Source: Zerene cesonia (taxonomy: Eukaryota; Arthropoda; Insecta; Lepidoptera; Pieridae). Taken from it: a stretch of 64,000 nt of DNA. The DNA is taken from positions 9,545,756 to 9,609,755 of the forward strand of contig NC_052120.1 in the NCBI RefSeq assembly GCF_012273895.1, given 5' to 3'. Positions within the stretch are counted from its first letter, which is position 1; every line of letters starts with the position of its first letter. The notes under the pieces were generated by a model, which worked only from the letters and a program-made list of their open reading frames with translations, searched no databases and was not told the origin of the DNA. Shown piece after piece: positions 11,301 through 26,300 of the stretch. The position numbers and the translations under genes are program-made.

Positions 11301-14300
11301 AATGCAACTACATGATTTTTTTGCTGTCTATGCTTGAAATATTAGAATAACATCGTACCTAATCGCTATGCGCTTTCAGAATGTTATTAGCAAAATACAG
11401 AGACATTTATTTATAATTTTTCTCGCGAAACTTTATCTTGGTATCGAAAATTACATTGACAGTGCTAACAATCCAAACCACGCATAATTAGAGCCAAGAC
11501 CGTCAACCAGACCAGAAGTTTTGACGCCGAGTAAAAATATGTGCAAAATGAACTCTATTCAACACGTGATAAGGTGTTATTAAAAAAAATTTATGAAATA
11601 TGTCGAATTTCTCGCATTTGGTAGAACGCCAGCAGTTGACAGCTTCCGGTTTCTGATTTTCGTATGATTTATTAGTTCTGAACGTTTCATTGATGGAATT
11701 GTTAACAGATTGTTACATAACAATATGTTTAAACTGTACTTTAGTTTATTTGTATAAGGTTGTAAATAGTATATTATACGCGTCTATGTACCCGATTACA
11801 TAAGTATGTGGATAGCTTTATTTCTTTTTTTATACTAGAGCTAATAAAAGAGTATTTATTTTATATGGGCCCTAAGAAATAAACCATTAATTATAAATTT
11901 ATGAAAATGAAAAGAACGTTCATTGAAACATTGAACACTGGTTTAAGATAAATTCTTTGGCAAACTTATATATCAAATTACCTAACTGTTCTCGCAGATT
12001 TTCACAATACAAAATAATTTCTCATGCTACCTTCAACTAAAAAAAAATACCTAACAAATTTTTAAGTCGGTTTATATTAGCAGAAGAATGTATGTGAACA
12101 GTAAACACCATAACTCGCATGGTATCTGTTCAGCGAACACAATACGAAACCATCTAGAATTCAACAAATCAGCGACGTGACATCATAACCTATTAAACAT
12201 GTATTTTGTGTTGACTTTGACATTGGACGCGACTCGCAGACCTCACGTTAAAGTCACTTTTAACGGATACGTTATTATGTCTGTAACCGTTTGCAATTTA
12301 ACGAAATGTTTAAGGGATCGAATTCACTATTCAGTCGAAACGTTGTTTTTACATCATCATAAACTGATTATTACAAAGAAATTTTGATCAATAGACCTCA
12401 TTTACAAAAGGCAATACTGTAGATTAAATTTACTATAAGTATAAGAGAATATATATCTACAAACCATAGGTTAGAGAGACTTGTTATTTGAATCCTACTT
12501 TGTTACTGAGATTCTAAGTACAAATACAATTGCTTCACGGTAAGCTAGCACGCACAACGCAAACAGCAATGCAAACAGACATTATCATTTTGAAATCGTC
12601 ACGCTGTCTGCCTTATACGGGGTTTTGGCTTGGGTGTTATATATACCATTTATAATTAAATACATACATTTATTTATTGCATGGAAAACTATATTTTAAC
12701 TAGTTACACGCACCGGCTCCGCCCGAGTTGCCATTTATAGAAACTCAAATAACATTAACTATCCTATCTTTTAAGTTGGATCAAAGTGCACATGGTGTGA
12801 AAATTTGATGTGTAGTTTAGGAGTCCATCGCGGACACGCAATCTATATATATTTAGATTTTAATAAGGTGTATGTATTTTACGAACATATTGAAAACAGA
12901 CTCTAATGTCCTACTGAAATCAAAGTTTTTATGGCTTTGGGCGTTCCCGAAAGTCTGTCAGAAACTGGATGAAACAGAGAGATTAAAGTATGGAATTATG
13001 TTGGGCTCGGTAAACTCAAACACAAACATTTATTTATTCAATTAGACTTCTTATAGAAGCACTATTGAATTAGTCATATAACACAGTTTTAACATTTACC
13101 ATAGGAACATAGATTCTAAGACATGTAGTTAACAAAATCTATCATCATACTTCATTAAAATGCATTTAGACAGTAACCAATATAAATTCTCGGACCTTTT
13201 ACAGAAACATTTCAAAGATTAGTTACGATGTTTGCCCAAAACGAATAGAGCAATTGTGTCTCTAATAAAACAACTCGTTAACATTACAGACCCTATTTAC
13301 TAGCGCACGTTACCGGCCTTTGAGGAAGCTATAGTAATAATCAGATGTATACAAATCGCGGCATTAAAACAAAGCCAATTAGCCCAAGTTCAAACAGTTA
13401 TTTACTTAGCCACAATGGAGACTCGATGTGTATAAGGAAAAATATGTTACGGTTAACAATGATATTATTTTGGTAGTGCGATAATGACGCTACGTACGCG
13501 GGTTTTTGCACACGGAAAGCGACCATATTTGAAACGGGTTAAAGTTTAAGATTGAATGTAATAATCCGGAATGCGTGGTCCATTTGCTAGTTTTACTAAA
13601 TTAAATTTGATGAGATGTTCGCAAAAGTTCTAAATTTTTATATAATTTTGTCTACAATGTAATTAAAATTTTTTGTTGATATAACCGCGTCCGTTCTAGA
13701 GCGGTCACAATAAAAATATATGTAAGAGGCAATAATATTTCCCTACAGTCAGTTCTATTTCCCGATTATACTTCTATCGTCCATATAAGCGATCTATATT
13801 CCATACCGAGTCACGTCGACATATTTATTCATAGTTTTCACTAGAATCGAACCTAAAATAAATTTGATGTACGATTTATAAATCCAACCAAAACACACCT
13901 GCACTTACCTTACAAAACTCCAACGCCACCTACTCTATAGATTATAGACAATTAACTTGAAGGGACTTTTATCCAAAAACAAAGACAGCTTGTTCGAAAA
14001 GGGACTTTTGGTGGACACATCTCTATTTGCGATAAAAGTACTATATTACGAGTTTTTACGTCTGCCTATCGATTTTTGAAAAAAAAAGGTGTGAGTGCGA
14101 TTCACACACGATAGAAGTGAAACTTCAGCAAATCGACAAAAGAATGAGAAGAAAATATAAAATAGTATATATATTTCTGTCTCATTCTTTGCCGGCTTCA
14201 TTCTACACATTTTTGTATTTGTGTCTCTTACCTGCCGTTTTATCTGTTGCATCAGGTTTGAAATCACAACTATTCTAAAGAAGTTTCACTTCAAAAATCT

Positions 14301-17300
14301 GTTTTGTCTTATCTCTCATCTCTAGCACACAACTTACTTCTCATAGGCCTGCAGCAGATCGTCGACTCCGCTCCTCGTGTCCGAGGCGAGCTGCTGCGAG
14401 TGCGGCGTGAGAAGGGACACGACGAAATCCGCGTGCTCCACCAGGTCGTCCCGGCTCTCTTCGAGGCTGGACACTTCGGCCTGCAGTTCCTGGGGGGCGT
14501 AGATTCAGTTTGTACCAGTTGCCGAGTCATAAATAGTCTGTATGCCTTCCGATTTATTGGTTTTATAAAAGAGTACAAACATCCATCCCCCATCTTTAGA
14601 AACTTAAAATAAAAATTTCTCCAGTTTTGTGAAGGTTGGATTTGTGTGAAAATTCCAAAACTAATAACGTCTAAAGAATAATTGTAGTGTTTCAGTCCCT
14701 TTTCAGAACCAATTACTGGCGATACCGGCTATAGTTCAAGCATATAAATATTATGTTTCAACTTATACCGAATTCAATTACACAAGTCTATTTAAGAACA
14801 TGGGTGAAAACCGAGCAGGAACTATATTTTCTGTTTATCCCAATTAAAAATAAGCTTTATTCTTTTAAAGTTAAGTCGAATTTTACAATATAAGAATTTC
14901 TATAAATTTCTCACAACATTTTTACTTTAATTATTTCTTTACGGTTTCGTTCACAATCTATGCCACTGAAAAACAAAAGAAACCTTTTATATTTCCTTTA
15001 TGAACTACAACTCGAAAGATTTTGCAATATTTCAATGTATTCACTTTGAAACATTTTTGTTTCCTTTATTACTTCGGCTTCTCTCCTCAAAACCGTGATA
15101 AATTCACATCTATACTAATATTATTCAACTGAAGAGTTTGTTTGTTTGTATGTTTGTTTGAACGCACTAATCTCAGGAACTACTGGTCCGATTTGTGAAA
15201 TTCTTTTAGTGTTAGATAGCCTATTCATTGAGGAAGGCTATATATGTACCACGGGCGATTCGGGGCGGATCGCTAGTGTGGCATATCGAGGCTCACCTGC
15301 AGCGCATGCCTGGTGTCGACGGCCCGCCTCCTGGTGCTGGGGCTGGCGTCCAGCTGGCGCAGGCGGTCGGTCGCCGCGGTGATGGCGGCGGACAGGCCGC
15401 GCTGCGCGTCCAGCAGTTGGCTCCAGCGGTGCAGCTGGCTGTCCGCTGTGGCCGCGCGTTTGGCTAGACCTGGGGCAGGAATAGTGCCTTCGATTTTAGG
15501 AACTCCGGTATGGAGAGATTTGTTTGAAGAAATTTTCAAACAAATCTTCAGGACCTTCAGAATCATATCCATTACTATAACTCAGAAATACTATATCTAA
15601 GTGAAAGCGATGGATATGATTCGTGACAACTAAAAACGTATGAGAAATATATTGTATAATACAATTGTGTGTTTGTTGTTGTTTATTATACCTACGTTCT
15701 AATATATTGCATTTGCGTCTTACACTCATACATATAACAAGTCCATCCACTAACACATGTTTATTCCATTTCAATTATAAAAATAAAAATAATTAAATTG
15801 ATAACTTTATTCTGAACAAAACAATGTATTTACCACTTTCATTAGCATCTTTTATAATGCTATGCTATGCATCTTTAATCCAAATTTTTTTTTCTTCAAA
15901 CTTCCTATACCCTCAGGTTGCCTCGAAGACGTCGCTTCTTAGCGATATGACCGCACATTTATTTCGCTTTTAACTTTGTTTGTGTGTACACATTGTATTT
16001 TATGCGTGTGCAATAAAGCACCAATCAAACACGCACCTTCGCACGCGACGCCCCAGCGCTCCGCGAGCTCGGCGGTGCGCTGCTCGACGCGCTCGCCGCT
16101 CGCCGCGTCGGCTCCGCTGGCCAGCTCGCGGGCCCGCTCCCGGACCACGTCGAGGAGCGGCTGCTGGTTCTGTAGCGGTTCATGTTGTTATATCAATACA
16201 TGAGTATATCACATTATAACATTATATACAAACAATTTAAAATATTAAATGGAGGAGTTTTTTTTCTTCAGAACTTTCTGCTGAGAACACCGATTTTGAT
16301 GAAACTTTCTTTTTGTTTATAGTGACTACAAGTGTGGTCTAATTTGGTGTTCACTTAGATGAAATACACAACAAAAATAATCTTCAGATTAAGACAATGT
16401 GATACATGAGATGGGAAAACATAATATGAAAAATAAATGAAAAAAGCAACAAAAAAATTATGTCTAATGATTCTGTATTCCAAAATATTACCCTCAATGT
16501 CTCTAAATAATGAATAACATTCGAATATACTTATCAGTCTACAGTTGTTTAACTAAAACTCTAGTCCAAACACATTCTAGAAAGACACGATTGTAACAAC
16601 TAGAATTTGTATAATATAGAGCGATAAATTCACGAAATGCGATTATTCTCACATTTACAAGAAACAAATACTTCGCAAATTCAGCATTATATGCAACTTC
16701 AAAGTATATTATCGCTCATATCACACAACCAACGAAAGCGGGATTAAGCGGCACCCGCCGCTGCATATTATCACGACGTTATTTTATTTACAATGTTATC
16801 AATGACTGATAAGGGGCGATAAACATCGCGCTTTGGAGAAAATTCGCAAACCACGTGAAGTATCGCATACCTGACCTTGCCTTGTTCTATAGTTAGGTAT
16901 GTAATTAGGCGAAATTAGCACCGTACACGAAATATAACGAATTAAAAAAAACGTATATTTTTCCGCAGAGCATGTAAAACTAAAATTTAGAATTCGAATT
17001 TTGAAAATGTGCTTTTTTACTTTTAATTATATGTTGTCTTGGTCCTGGCTGAAAAAAAAAATTAATAACTTATTTAATCGTTTCAACAGTTGTGAAATAA
17101 CGTGAGTATAGCGTGACGCAGTGCATAAAAATGTCTATTACATCATCATAATCAAGCTATTAGACCACATTTGTATTCCTGGAGGGTCTAGAGTCTATCA
17201 CGTTAAATAAACGAACCCAATCTGACACACGCTTATTGTCGATGTCCTCATAAAACTTCAATTATTGGCCATTCTAACCATATATATTCTCAAGCAAATA

Positions 17301-20300
17301 AACAGCTAAATTTGATAAACTTAAAGACATAACTCAAAAACAAAGTTCTAAAGATTTCATTCAGATAACTATTATCACCTAACAGTATTTAAACAAGGAG
17401 TTTAACCAAGCAATGGCGGTCCAAAACATATTACATCTACTAACGTTCTCATGATGACATAATAGGTTATGATAACACTAGTCGTCGATGTTATTATAAC
17501 AATCTTGACATTTTTACAAACATCGCTTGTAGAAAAGAGGCGCATAAATGTATAACTAGACAACATTGAAATTGAAGCGCTGATGTTAAACTTTTAAATG
17601 CGAAGGGAAACGAGAATATTGGACAACGACCGCGACCTTGAAACTTGCATGGTTATCTCATAGTTGCTATTTTTGGCGTCGCTTTGGATGGTGCGGTACG
17701 TGAGCGGCAAGTGTGCAAACCTTTGCAGGAAAACTTTTTGGACATAGACAAGGAGTTTGTATAGTATCGAATTAGTCGAACATTTTAAACTGTTTTGTTA
17801 ATTACTTTTATCTGTACTGATATCGAATTCCAAATTCAAATAGATTATAATAATTATTATTTTCTATGACAAAAACCGACATCCCTGGTGTAGTTGCCAC
17901 TCTAAATTCAAATATCTTTGACTAAATGACAGTAATTTACTATCAAACACATAAAAGAAATAGTAAAAAAACTAACAGATAATTGCCAAGCGATACAACA
18001 TCAGTCGATTACATCAAAGATATAAACGTATGAACGCAATTATTGTACTAACTACAGCAACAGTTTAATCTGCGTATGTTTATGCTGCGGTTGGCGTGAC
18101 GATCTCTATCGAAGATCTGATTACACCTTAACGAGATTACACCCACGCTCGTCGGTTTAATGAGTATAAAACGCAAGTGGCGCTCGGATAAATACAAGCT
18201 AACTAACTGCAATTAGAAAGGGCTTGATAGCCGCTAGCTTGTTAGAACTGAAGGTAACGGTAACTGAAAGTGATTGTGTATGAACAAAGAAAGTTACGAA
18301 GAGGCCCGTCTCCTTTTGCGTACAGGTCATTAATTCCCCTCCTTAAACCTTTCCTTATCCTATACGATTTAAAATCGGCAATTTTTTGTAGAGGTGTAAG
18401 ACCATAGAGGACTTTACGCCTTGGCAAATGATCATAAGCGATGGAAGCGCCTATCATCAGAGGACGAACCAGCTCCTTTGCCGCCGACGATATAAAAACA
18501 TTTAATAATCTACTGAAATTTATTTTATCGGATATTGTTTGATTTTTGCGCTCTGTGCGTAATTAGAAAAATGTTTTAGCAATAGAATTTTAAAAGTTAC
18601 CTAAGAGACTACCGATTAAGAACGTAATTAATGTACATGTGATTAATATTCAACAATTACTTAGCTGCGGCTATTTAATGACGAATAATTTGGAATTTTA
18701 TGAAATCATACTTTATACGAAAATACTATGTACTGTCTCTATGTACAAAACACGGCGCAAGTTAAATATAATAAATTCAAGATATATATAAATAGCCCAA
18801 CATTTTCGCAACTTGCACACGTTTAATCAGATACAATAACTATTGCTCTTTAACCGAACCGGTTTCCATGCCACCTAGATATTAAATCAGGATACAATGC
18901 ACGTTAGTGCGCTGGGAAAATGTTATAAGGGCAGAGAAAGTATCGATTCTTCCAGAACTTTCGAGAACGCTCTGTCTCTGGAAGCTGAATATCGCAATGT
19001 CAATCGAAAACGTTAAACGATTTTTTTTTATTTGCCGTATTAACGCATGCCCATTAAAACAGGTACATTTGAACTCGGTGAGTACGAATTCATTACGATC
19101 AATTACAATAGCTAATTTGATAACATCGCATGTAGTCGCTGAAACGCGATTGCGTCTGAAATTGGAGAGCGAGCGAATTAAAGAAAAACATTGAATTCGG
19201 AATCGATACACGAGGAAAACTTCTAGGAAATATTGGAATAAACTAAAATACAACTGTACGTATCAACTGAATCAAAACAAAAACCATTTATGATCGAACC
19301 GCGAAACGTTTCCGCTGCAAAAACAACAACAAACCGGCACACGACATAACCTAAAAAATTACGGCGCAACTCACCTTCCTTTTACGTGGAATTTTGACAC
19401 TTATTTAACGATTATCCTAAAATCCAGATAGCTGTTGCCAATAATGCACTTGCACAATGAGAAAGCGTATAAGCAATGTTGTTTTATCGGCGTTCTCATT
19501 GCAGCGTGTGCGAACGATGACTGCTCAGTGGCGGGCCTTGACAATACGGCATGACATCATCCGTTAAGGCAACGTCGCGGGACGTTCTGATATGATTCAG
19601 AGCGGAAGGGTTGTAGGGGGCTACGGACTTCCGAATTCAAAGAGTTTTTAATCATTTACATTTGATGATATAGCTTTTGGTGTTATAATAATTGTAGAAA
19701 GAAAAACGAAATGCGATTTTATAAAATTAAACAAAATCTTTAGATGATTTTAAAAACGTCAGGATATTTCTTATTGGTATATTAAATGCGAGTATGTTAG
19801 TAAGAAAATAGCTTATCTATTCTTCACATTGCAACACGAATACTACTTATTTGGATAATAGAGATAAGTTAAATTACTATTACTTGCTCTTATGATTTCC
19901 CAAGAGTGGAAAAAAATACATCTAGATATTGCAGCGTCCTTGTATTCCTATTAAAATAATTATTTCCCCAACCATGGTTTTCATTTCAGCTTTCACATAC
20001 CTTCATTGTTTATTCGATTATTCAACTAGACAATCCGAATATACCATTACAGAAGTACATTTCATCCGTTTCTATTACAAAACCACGGACCAAAAGTAAT
20101 TCAAAGCGACGGTATATAGTTTCATACGCCAATAGAGTGTTAATAATTTCTACTTACAAATGAACATTACAAATGAATATTGAAAGAGTCCTGCTATCAA
20201 TTATGCGAATATAACATCAATTCGCGTCTAACCTATATTTAATTGCATTTTTTCCTCCTAAATGGACGTATCAAACTCTACCCGATAGAGGAGGGCAAGG

Positions 20301-23300
20301 AGGGAAGAGGGGGGCAAGTAATCGGCTTATCTTAGTTATTCAAAATAGTAATTTTGGCGTAATTGTTAAACACTTTCATTGCAATAGATACCATCGTACC
20401 GCGTATATAACCGATACAGTTTGTTACCAATAGACCAAGCTCTTTGGGGTTCACCCGTAAGTATTGATTTTCGATGGACTTCCAGGAACATGATTCATAT
20501 GTCCCACATGTTAATTGTGCAAAAATAGCGATGCGAACATTTGATAAATCATATTTGGATATCAGAACTAATATTATATCTAGAAATTTTTTTATTACTA
20601 GCTGCACGCCTCGGATCCGCCCGGGTATACATTTATTGTAATTGAAATAATATAAACCATCCCATCTTTTAAGTTGGATCAAACTGCACATCGTGTGCAA
20701 ATTTGATTAAAATCGGTTGAGCAGTTTAGGAGTCAATCGCGGACAAACAACGTGACACGTAATTTACATATATTAAGTTTGTTTGGTGCACCGGTGCGAA
20801 AAATTTGTTTCGGTTGTGTAAGCCTACATATCTATATACATAGTAACAGCTATATAGGCTGTATTTAATAATAAAGGGTTGATAATTTTCATATCGGTCT
20901 CTTGATAAACCTCGATAAAAATAGTCACTGATAGTAATGGTCTATAAATTGAAAACTATCTATATAAACAAAACACTTCAATTCGTCCATGTATCTCCTA
21001 CTTCACTTGAATTAGGGAGTATTTTTTTTTGTATTTTTTATCTTTATGTACAAAAGATATATTTTATATCTGAACTACTAATGTCCACATATGCACAAAC
21101 AGAAAATACTACTAAAATACTTCTACGGTAGTGAGTTAGTTTAAGACAGCAATTTAATTCCAATTTTAAATACATATTTGCTAACCATAAATTAGCACCT
21201 TTATCTAGAATAGTTTCTTAGTGAGTAACAATAAAAAATCTATGAGTAAGCGCAAATGAAAAACTGACGTTTTAATGTTAATGAATAACAACTAATAGAA
21301 CAAACTAGCTCCTTCCTTCCTTCCTCAATAAATGGGCTATCGAATACTGAAAGAATTTTTCAAATCGGATCAGTAGTTCCTGAGATAAGTGCGTTCAAAC
21401 GAACAAACAAACAAACTCTTCAGTTTTATAATATTAGTATAAATTAAATTAATAATCACCTATGATATAAAAGATATAAAACAATATCGATTCTTTGTTT
21501 TACTACGTACACAAAAGCATAGGAAAGGAATAAATCTAAATGTAAATTAAAATGTTATTCTATGTAAATATGTTAATGAGACACTACGGAACGGTTGTTC
21601 CGTTTTCTCTATGTGTTTTCACGGATGACCAGAACGTATCCTACATGTAGGTATACGTGTTAGTTGAAATAACAAAAAAATGTATTAAAATATCGAAGTA
21701 AAAAACTCTCATTTAGGTTATTAGAGACTTTTCTCAACAATTTCTTACACTGGCCCCTAAACTAAATGAATCGTAATTTCTTCGGAAATTGATAACTTGA
21801 TTGTTCATTATTTTAGGTAAATCCTACTAAAATTATAAATGCGAACGTTTGTAAGGATGTGTGTGTGTGTTTGTTGCTCTTTTACGCTAAAACTACTGAA
21901 CCGATTGCAATGAAATTTGGTACGTAGATAGCTGGAACACTGGAATAACATATAGGCAACATTTAATCCCGATATTCCTTCGGGATACGGTCTTACGCGG
22001 GTGAAACCGCGGAGCGCAGCTAGTCATAGATAAAACCGACGTTGTGAATCATTAACGTTATTTTATTAAAAATTATCGTAACTTAATCATAAACATATGA
22101 TTATATCTAACTGTGACTAAAATTTATTGCTCGACGAATATTTGATCTAGCAGAAAACTACATTTATGTCCAGAATCCATTTGATGATTACCAGTCGGTA
22201 ACATAAATGTGAAGGTAATTCTGTCTGCCTATCTGACTATTCTTTACGCCTGTTTAGGCGTGAAGAACACTGTACTGATTTGCATGTGATTTGGTGCACG
22301 GATAGCTCGACACCTGACAAAGAACGTAGGATTGGTTTTATCCTGAAAATTCTAACGGCAACTATGCGAGTTTTCTTGGACTACGCGGACGAATTATTAT
22401 GCTTTTATTCATTTATAAAATTCATTCACATCACACTATATTTCAAATTCATTTACGACACAAAACATACTGTGTATATTTACAATACAGATAAACAATC
22501 ACACATATTCCATAGAAAAAAAAAACACCCAAATTGTTAGAAGAAACTTTTTGTAGTAAAATCTTTTTATAAAAAAAAAAAAAATATTACCACCTACTTC
22601 CCCTTAACTGACCAGAGGACATGCTGTGAATTCAATACAAGCAGTTAAGTTCATTTGGCAAACGAGACATCTGGCTTCCAATAAATTGACCATATCATAT
22701 AATAGCTGCGAATAATTGAAATTTATACACTTCTAGAGTTACTTATTATGAACCGAGTTATTGGCGGGTTTCACAATATCTTCTGATCAACTTATACGTC
22801 AGTTGTCCTATTAATATTATAAATGCGAAAGTTTGTGTATGTGTATGTTTCTTACTCTTTCACGCAATAACTACTGAACCGATTGCAATGAAAATTGGTA
22901 CGCAGATAGCTGGACAACTGGAATAACACATAGGCAACTCTTTATTCCGATATTCTTACGGGATACGGATAGACTTACGCGGTTAAAACCAGGGGCGGGG
23001 CGGGGCGAAGCTAGAGATAAATAATAATGTACGAGAAAAATTATGTGTCAAATATCGCTATCAGTGACTTTATTTACTACTGGTAAAACCAGCCTTACAT
23101 AGTTATTTTAACTAAAAGTAGTTAAGTAGTTAGAAGTAGTTATTATTTTTAAATTATGTTAGTCATCTTCAACGGACACTTCGTTTTGTAATCCTTGTCA
23201 TTTTGGTTTGTACTTAAATTAACGTTATTGCGGAGGTAACTAACATTCCGTGGGCGTGTGCCCTTGGGCACATACAACCGAAAGAGTAGAAGGAATTTGA

Positions 23301-26300
23301 TTGTTGAGGTGGTATTACAGGAAGCAAAAAGACGCGTGTTCGAATCCCGCCTAGTGATCAATTTTTATCTATTCTTTCATTATTTCTCAAATAACATTCC
23401 TTTCCTTCTTAATATCCGTAATTGCATATAGTTTTTGTCTTCTTTTAGTCTCTATGAATTACGTAATATCTTCGTTTGTGCCAAAGACCTTGTAGTTTTT
23501 AATGAATTCAATACGTTAATTTAAACATGGTGAATTTACATTTGTCGAGAGGAAAAAACTGCAAATCGATTTGTTATTTACTAGTTAAAAGATAATATTT
23601 GTATTTAAGAGTGTTATATACACTATCGCTAGTATATATACGTGGATAAGTGAAAAAAACGTCGCATACAATACTCTAGAGCAATAGTTTTTTGTATACC
23701 ATATTTTAATATAAATAAGCTGCCTATGTAATTAAAATTATGTAAATATACTCGTATTATAAATAAAAAAATGGGTCAAGTGCGAGTTGCATTCGCGACA
23801 CATAGGGTTCCGTACAAATAAGCTTTCGAGCAAAAACAAATTGTTCACATATAGCTTGAAAATTTGAACTATCTAACTATCACGGTTCATGGGATACAAT
23901 CTGGTGATAGACGGAAGGACGGAAGGACGGACGAACGGACGGACGGTCAAACAGACAGACACCGAACTATTAGTATTAGGGTCTCGTTTTAAAATTCGGG
24001 AAAGGTACTCGTCTATTTTGCAAATAAATATAATTTAAGATATATCATCTTATATTATATCCTTTCAATCATTATGATATATTCAAAGTGCCTTAATCAT
24101 TAAGTCCTTTTTTCTAATACTTTCAAAGTATAAGATACTTCATATGAACTCTATAAGTCACCCTTTTGATACACTACAATTCAAAAGAGATCATATTTAT
24201 GTATATTTGTGTAATATAACTATATTATTTCCCCTCCTACGTCAAGCGGTGCAACTGCTTAAATTTTTTATTATTATTTTAAAATAGCAACTACAGAGTT
24301 CCAAGCCGGCTCTACTCCGTAGAAACTGCCTTCCGAACCGGTGGTAAATGTTATAACTGTGTAATGTGACGATTCAAAAAGCGCTTCTATAAGAAGTCTA
24401 GTCGATTGAATAAATGTTTGAGATTGAGTTTGAGTTTAAATATACCGAATTGACTGTTGGACAATGCGCGAAATGCCCATTTCAGTGTTCGCCGTAAATG
24501 GACTACAATGGTCGAGTCGAGTGCATTCAACTCTGTCACTGTAGCTGCGTTGCGAAACGTCAAACAGCAAAGTGTATTTATTTATTTGAGAATTTTCAAC
24601 AATGAGGTGTAGGTATAGACGAAAAAGCATAATATATAATACTAGCGGTCCGCCCCGGCCTCGCCCGTGGTACATATATAGCCTATAGCCTTCCTCAATA
24701 AATGGGATATCTAACACTGAATTTTTTGACAATTTTTCAAATCGTACCAGTAGTTCATGAGATTAGTGCGTTCAAACAAACAAACAAACTCTTCAGCTTT
24801 ATAAAATTGGTATAGATTTATTGTGTATAATTCTATAGTTTTTGTTTGTTGTTTTTTTTTTCTTAAATAGACTGCGTAAAAATATATAATCCTATATTAT
24901 AAATGCGAAAGTTTGTAAGGATGTGTGTGTGTGTTTGTTGCTCGTTCACGCAAAAACTACTGAACCGATTGCAATGAAATCTGGTACGTAGACAGCTGGA
25001 CAACTGGAATAACATATAGGCAACTTTTTATCCCGATATTCCTATGGGATACAGACTTGCGGAGTTAAACCGCGAGGCGCTACTTATATTATTGTTTAAA
25101 CAATCGCTTTAATATGTTAATAGTTTTTGTAATATGTTCTTAAAATCTATCATAATGACAGTAATTATTTAAAGTACTATGAATGAGTTTAACATATTGA
25201 CAAATTTGGCTTCTTTCTATACTAATAGTATAAAGCTTAACAGTTTGTTTGCACGCGCTAATGTTAGGAACTGCTGATTTACTGATTTAAAAGAAAATCT
25301 CCTTTGTATATGTACGTCATGCCTGACTGCTATAAGCTATATTTGTACTACTAAGCCGGGGCGGACCGCTAGTTTCTAGATAAAAAAATATCCATACATA
25401 AATATATAAATTCACAGGTTATCGATAGTTTTTATTAAATTTATAAAACGATTTTATTCAATCAAACGCAACACTTAAATAATGTCTGCTCCTACCACAT
25501 GGTAAGTAGGACTTTAAAAGGCTCATATTATTCATAAAATAAATAATAATAATGAATTATTGCACTACGTTAACGATTACCGAATAGTGTACCGTAAACA
25601 GTTAAAGGCGAAGGTCGATTGACGCATGGTAAATTTTTCATCACCAATGTATATGAATCGGTCTATAAAAGTTTAGATTGATTCAATTTGAAACATTTCC
25701 GTGACACTTTCCATTATATAAAAACGAATATTGATTATTTATTTAATGTCTGTTTACGATTTGATGCGCTAACTATTAGAAAAATTTAAATTACAACGGG
25801 TATTTGATTATTATTGGCCCTATGTTAAAAAAAACCGAATTATTTAGAGACATTGAGAGTAGTTTTTTTTTTATAAAAATTTAATACAACATAATATATA
25901 ATAACTCACCTCTAAATCGTTCTTGGCATGATTCAGCTTTTCCAGGTGCAGCCGAAGCGCGTCCACACTCGTGACAGCTTCTTCTGGTATCTCGTTCTTA
26001 TCCAGTATCGCCTTTATCTTCTCGACTAGCTGGCAGAAGTCCTTCCAGATCTCCAGGTCTTGTTCCAGCTGCGCTTGACGCGACTTCGCCGAATTGAGCG
26101 TGTTCTTCAGAAGCTGCGTGTTCTTCTGGTGTTCCTTAGATAGTTCCTCCTGCTCAGATGGCGTCAGCGACGGCCATATTTTGTCCACAATGTCCTGCAT
26201 ACGCTTTCCGACCAGATCCTTCATCTCTGGCTCAGACGTGTTAAAGAATGACTTGTGTTCCTCCAAATCAGCTTCGATATTCTCAAAGTCCGTGCCGTTC

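Larger units (their letters stand above)
7711..14337 (-). other. Msp300: Msp300 intron 29 (6.6 kb)
   Basis: A mainly AT-rich intron between exons 29 and 30. The 3' end (7.79-8.59 kb) is unusually CpG-rich and holds a small open frame. It contains a Helitron-like copy (12700-12857) and two short retroelement-tail-like repeats near 10.2 and 13.0 kb. Small open frames elsewhere in it have no coding character. Confidence 0.85.
16170..25909 (-). other. Msp300: Msp300 intron 26 (9.7 kb), transposon-rich
   Basis: The largest intron. The 16.2-20.5 kb part is AT-rich with no recognisable gene, apart from a donor-like AAG-GTGAGT at about 19.376 kb on the gene's strand. The 20.6-25.4 kb part is a dense cluster of short interspersed elements listed separately. 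I found no coding exon in it. Confidence 0.8.

Noticed and set aside
18242..18457. 71-codon minus-strand frame in intron 26
   Set aside because: Lies in what looks like repeat-derived DNA, with no splice signals or recognisable protein family.
23257..23272. Hairpin TGTGCCC-TT-GGGCACA
   Set aside because: The arms are only 7 bp with a 2-nt loop and no flanking context, so too weak to call a functional element.
23330..23365. tRNA-like box B (GTGTTCGAATCCCGCC)
   Set aside because: No acceptable cloverleaf, acceptor stem or box A at the right distance. Perhaps a tRNA-derived SINE relic, not a tRNA gene.
23911..23946. Possible CRISPR-like or satellite array
   Set aside because: A simple degenerate GGAC/GGACG microsatellite without spacers, in a eukaryotic intron.
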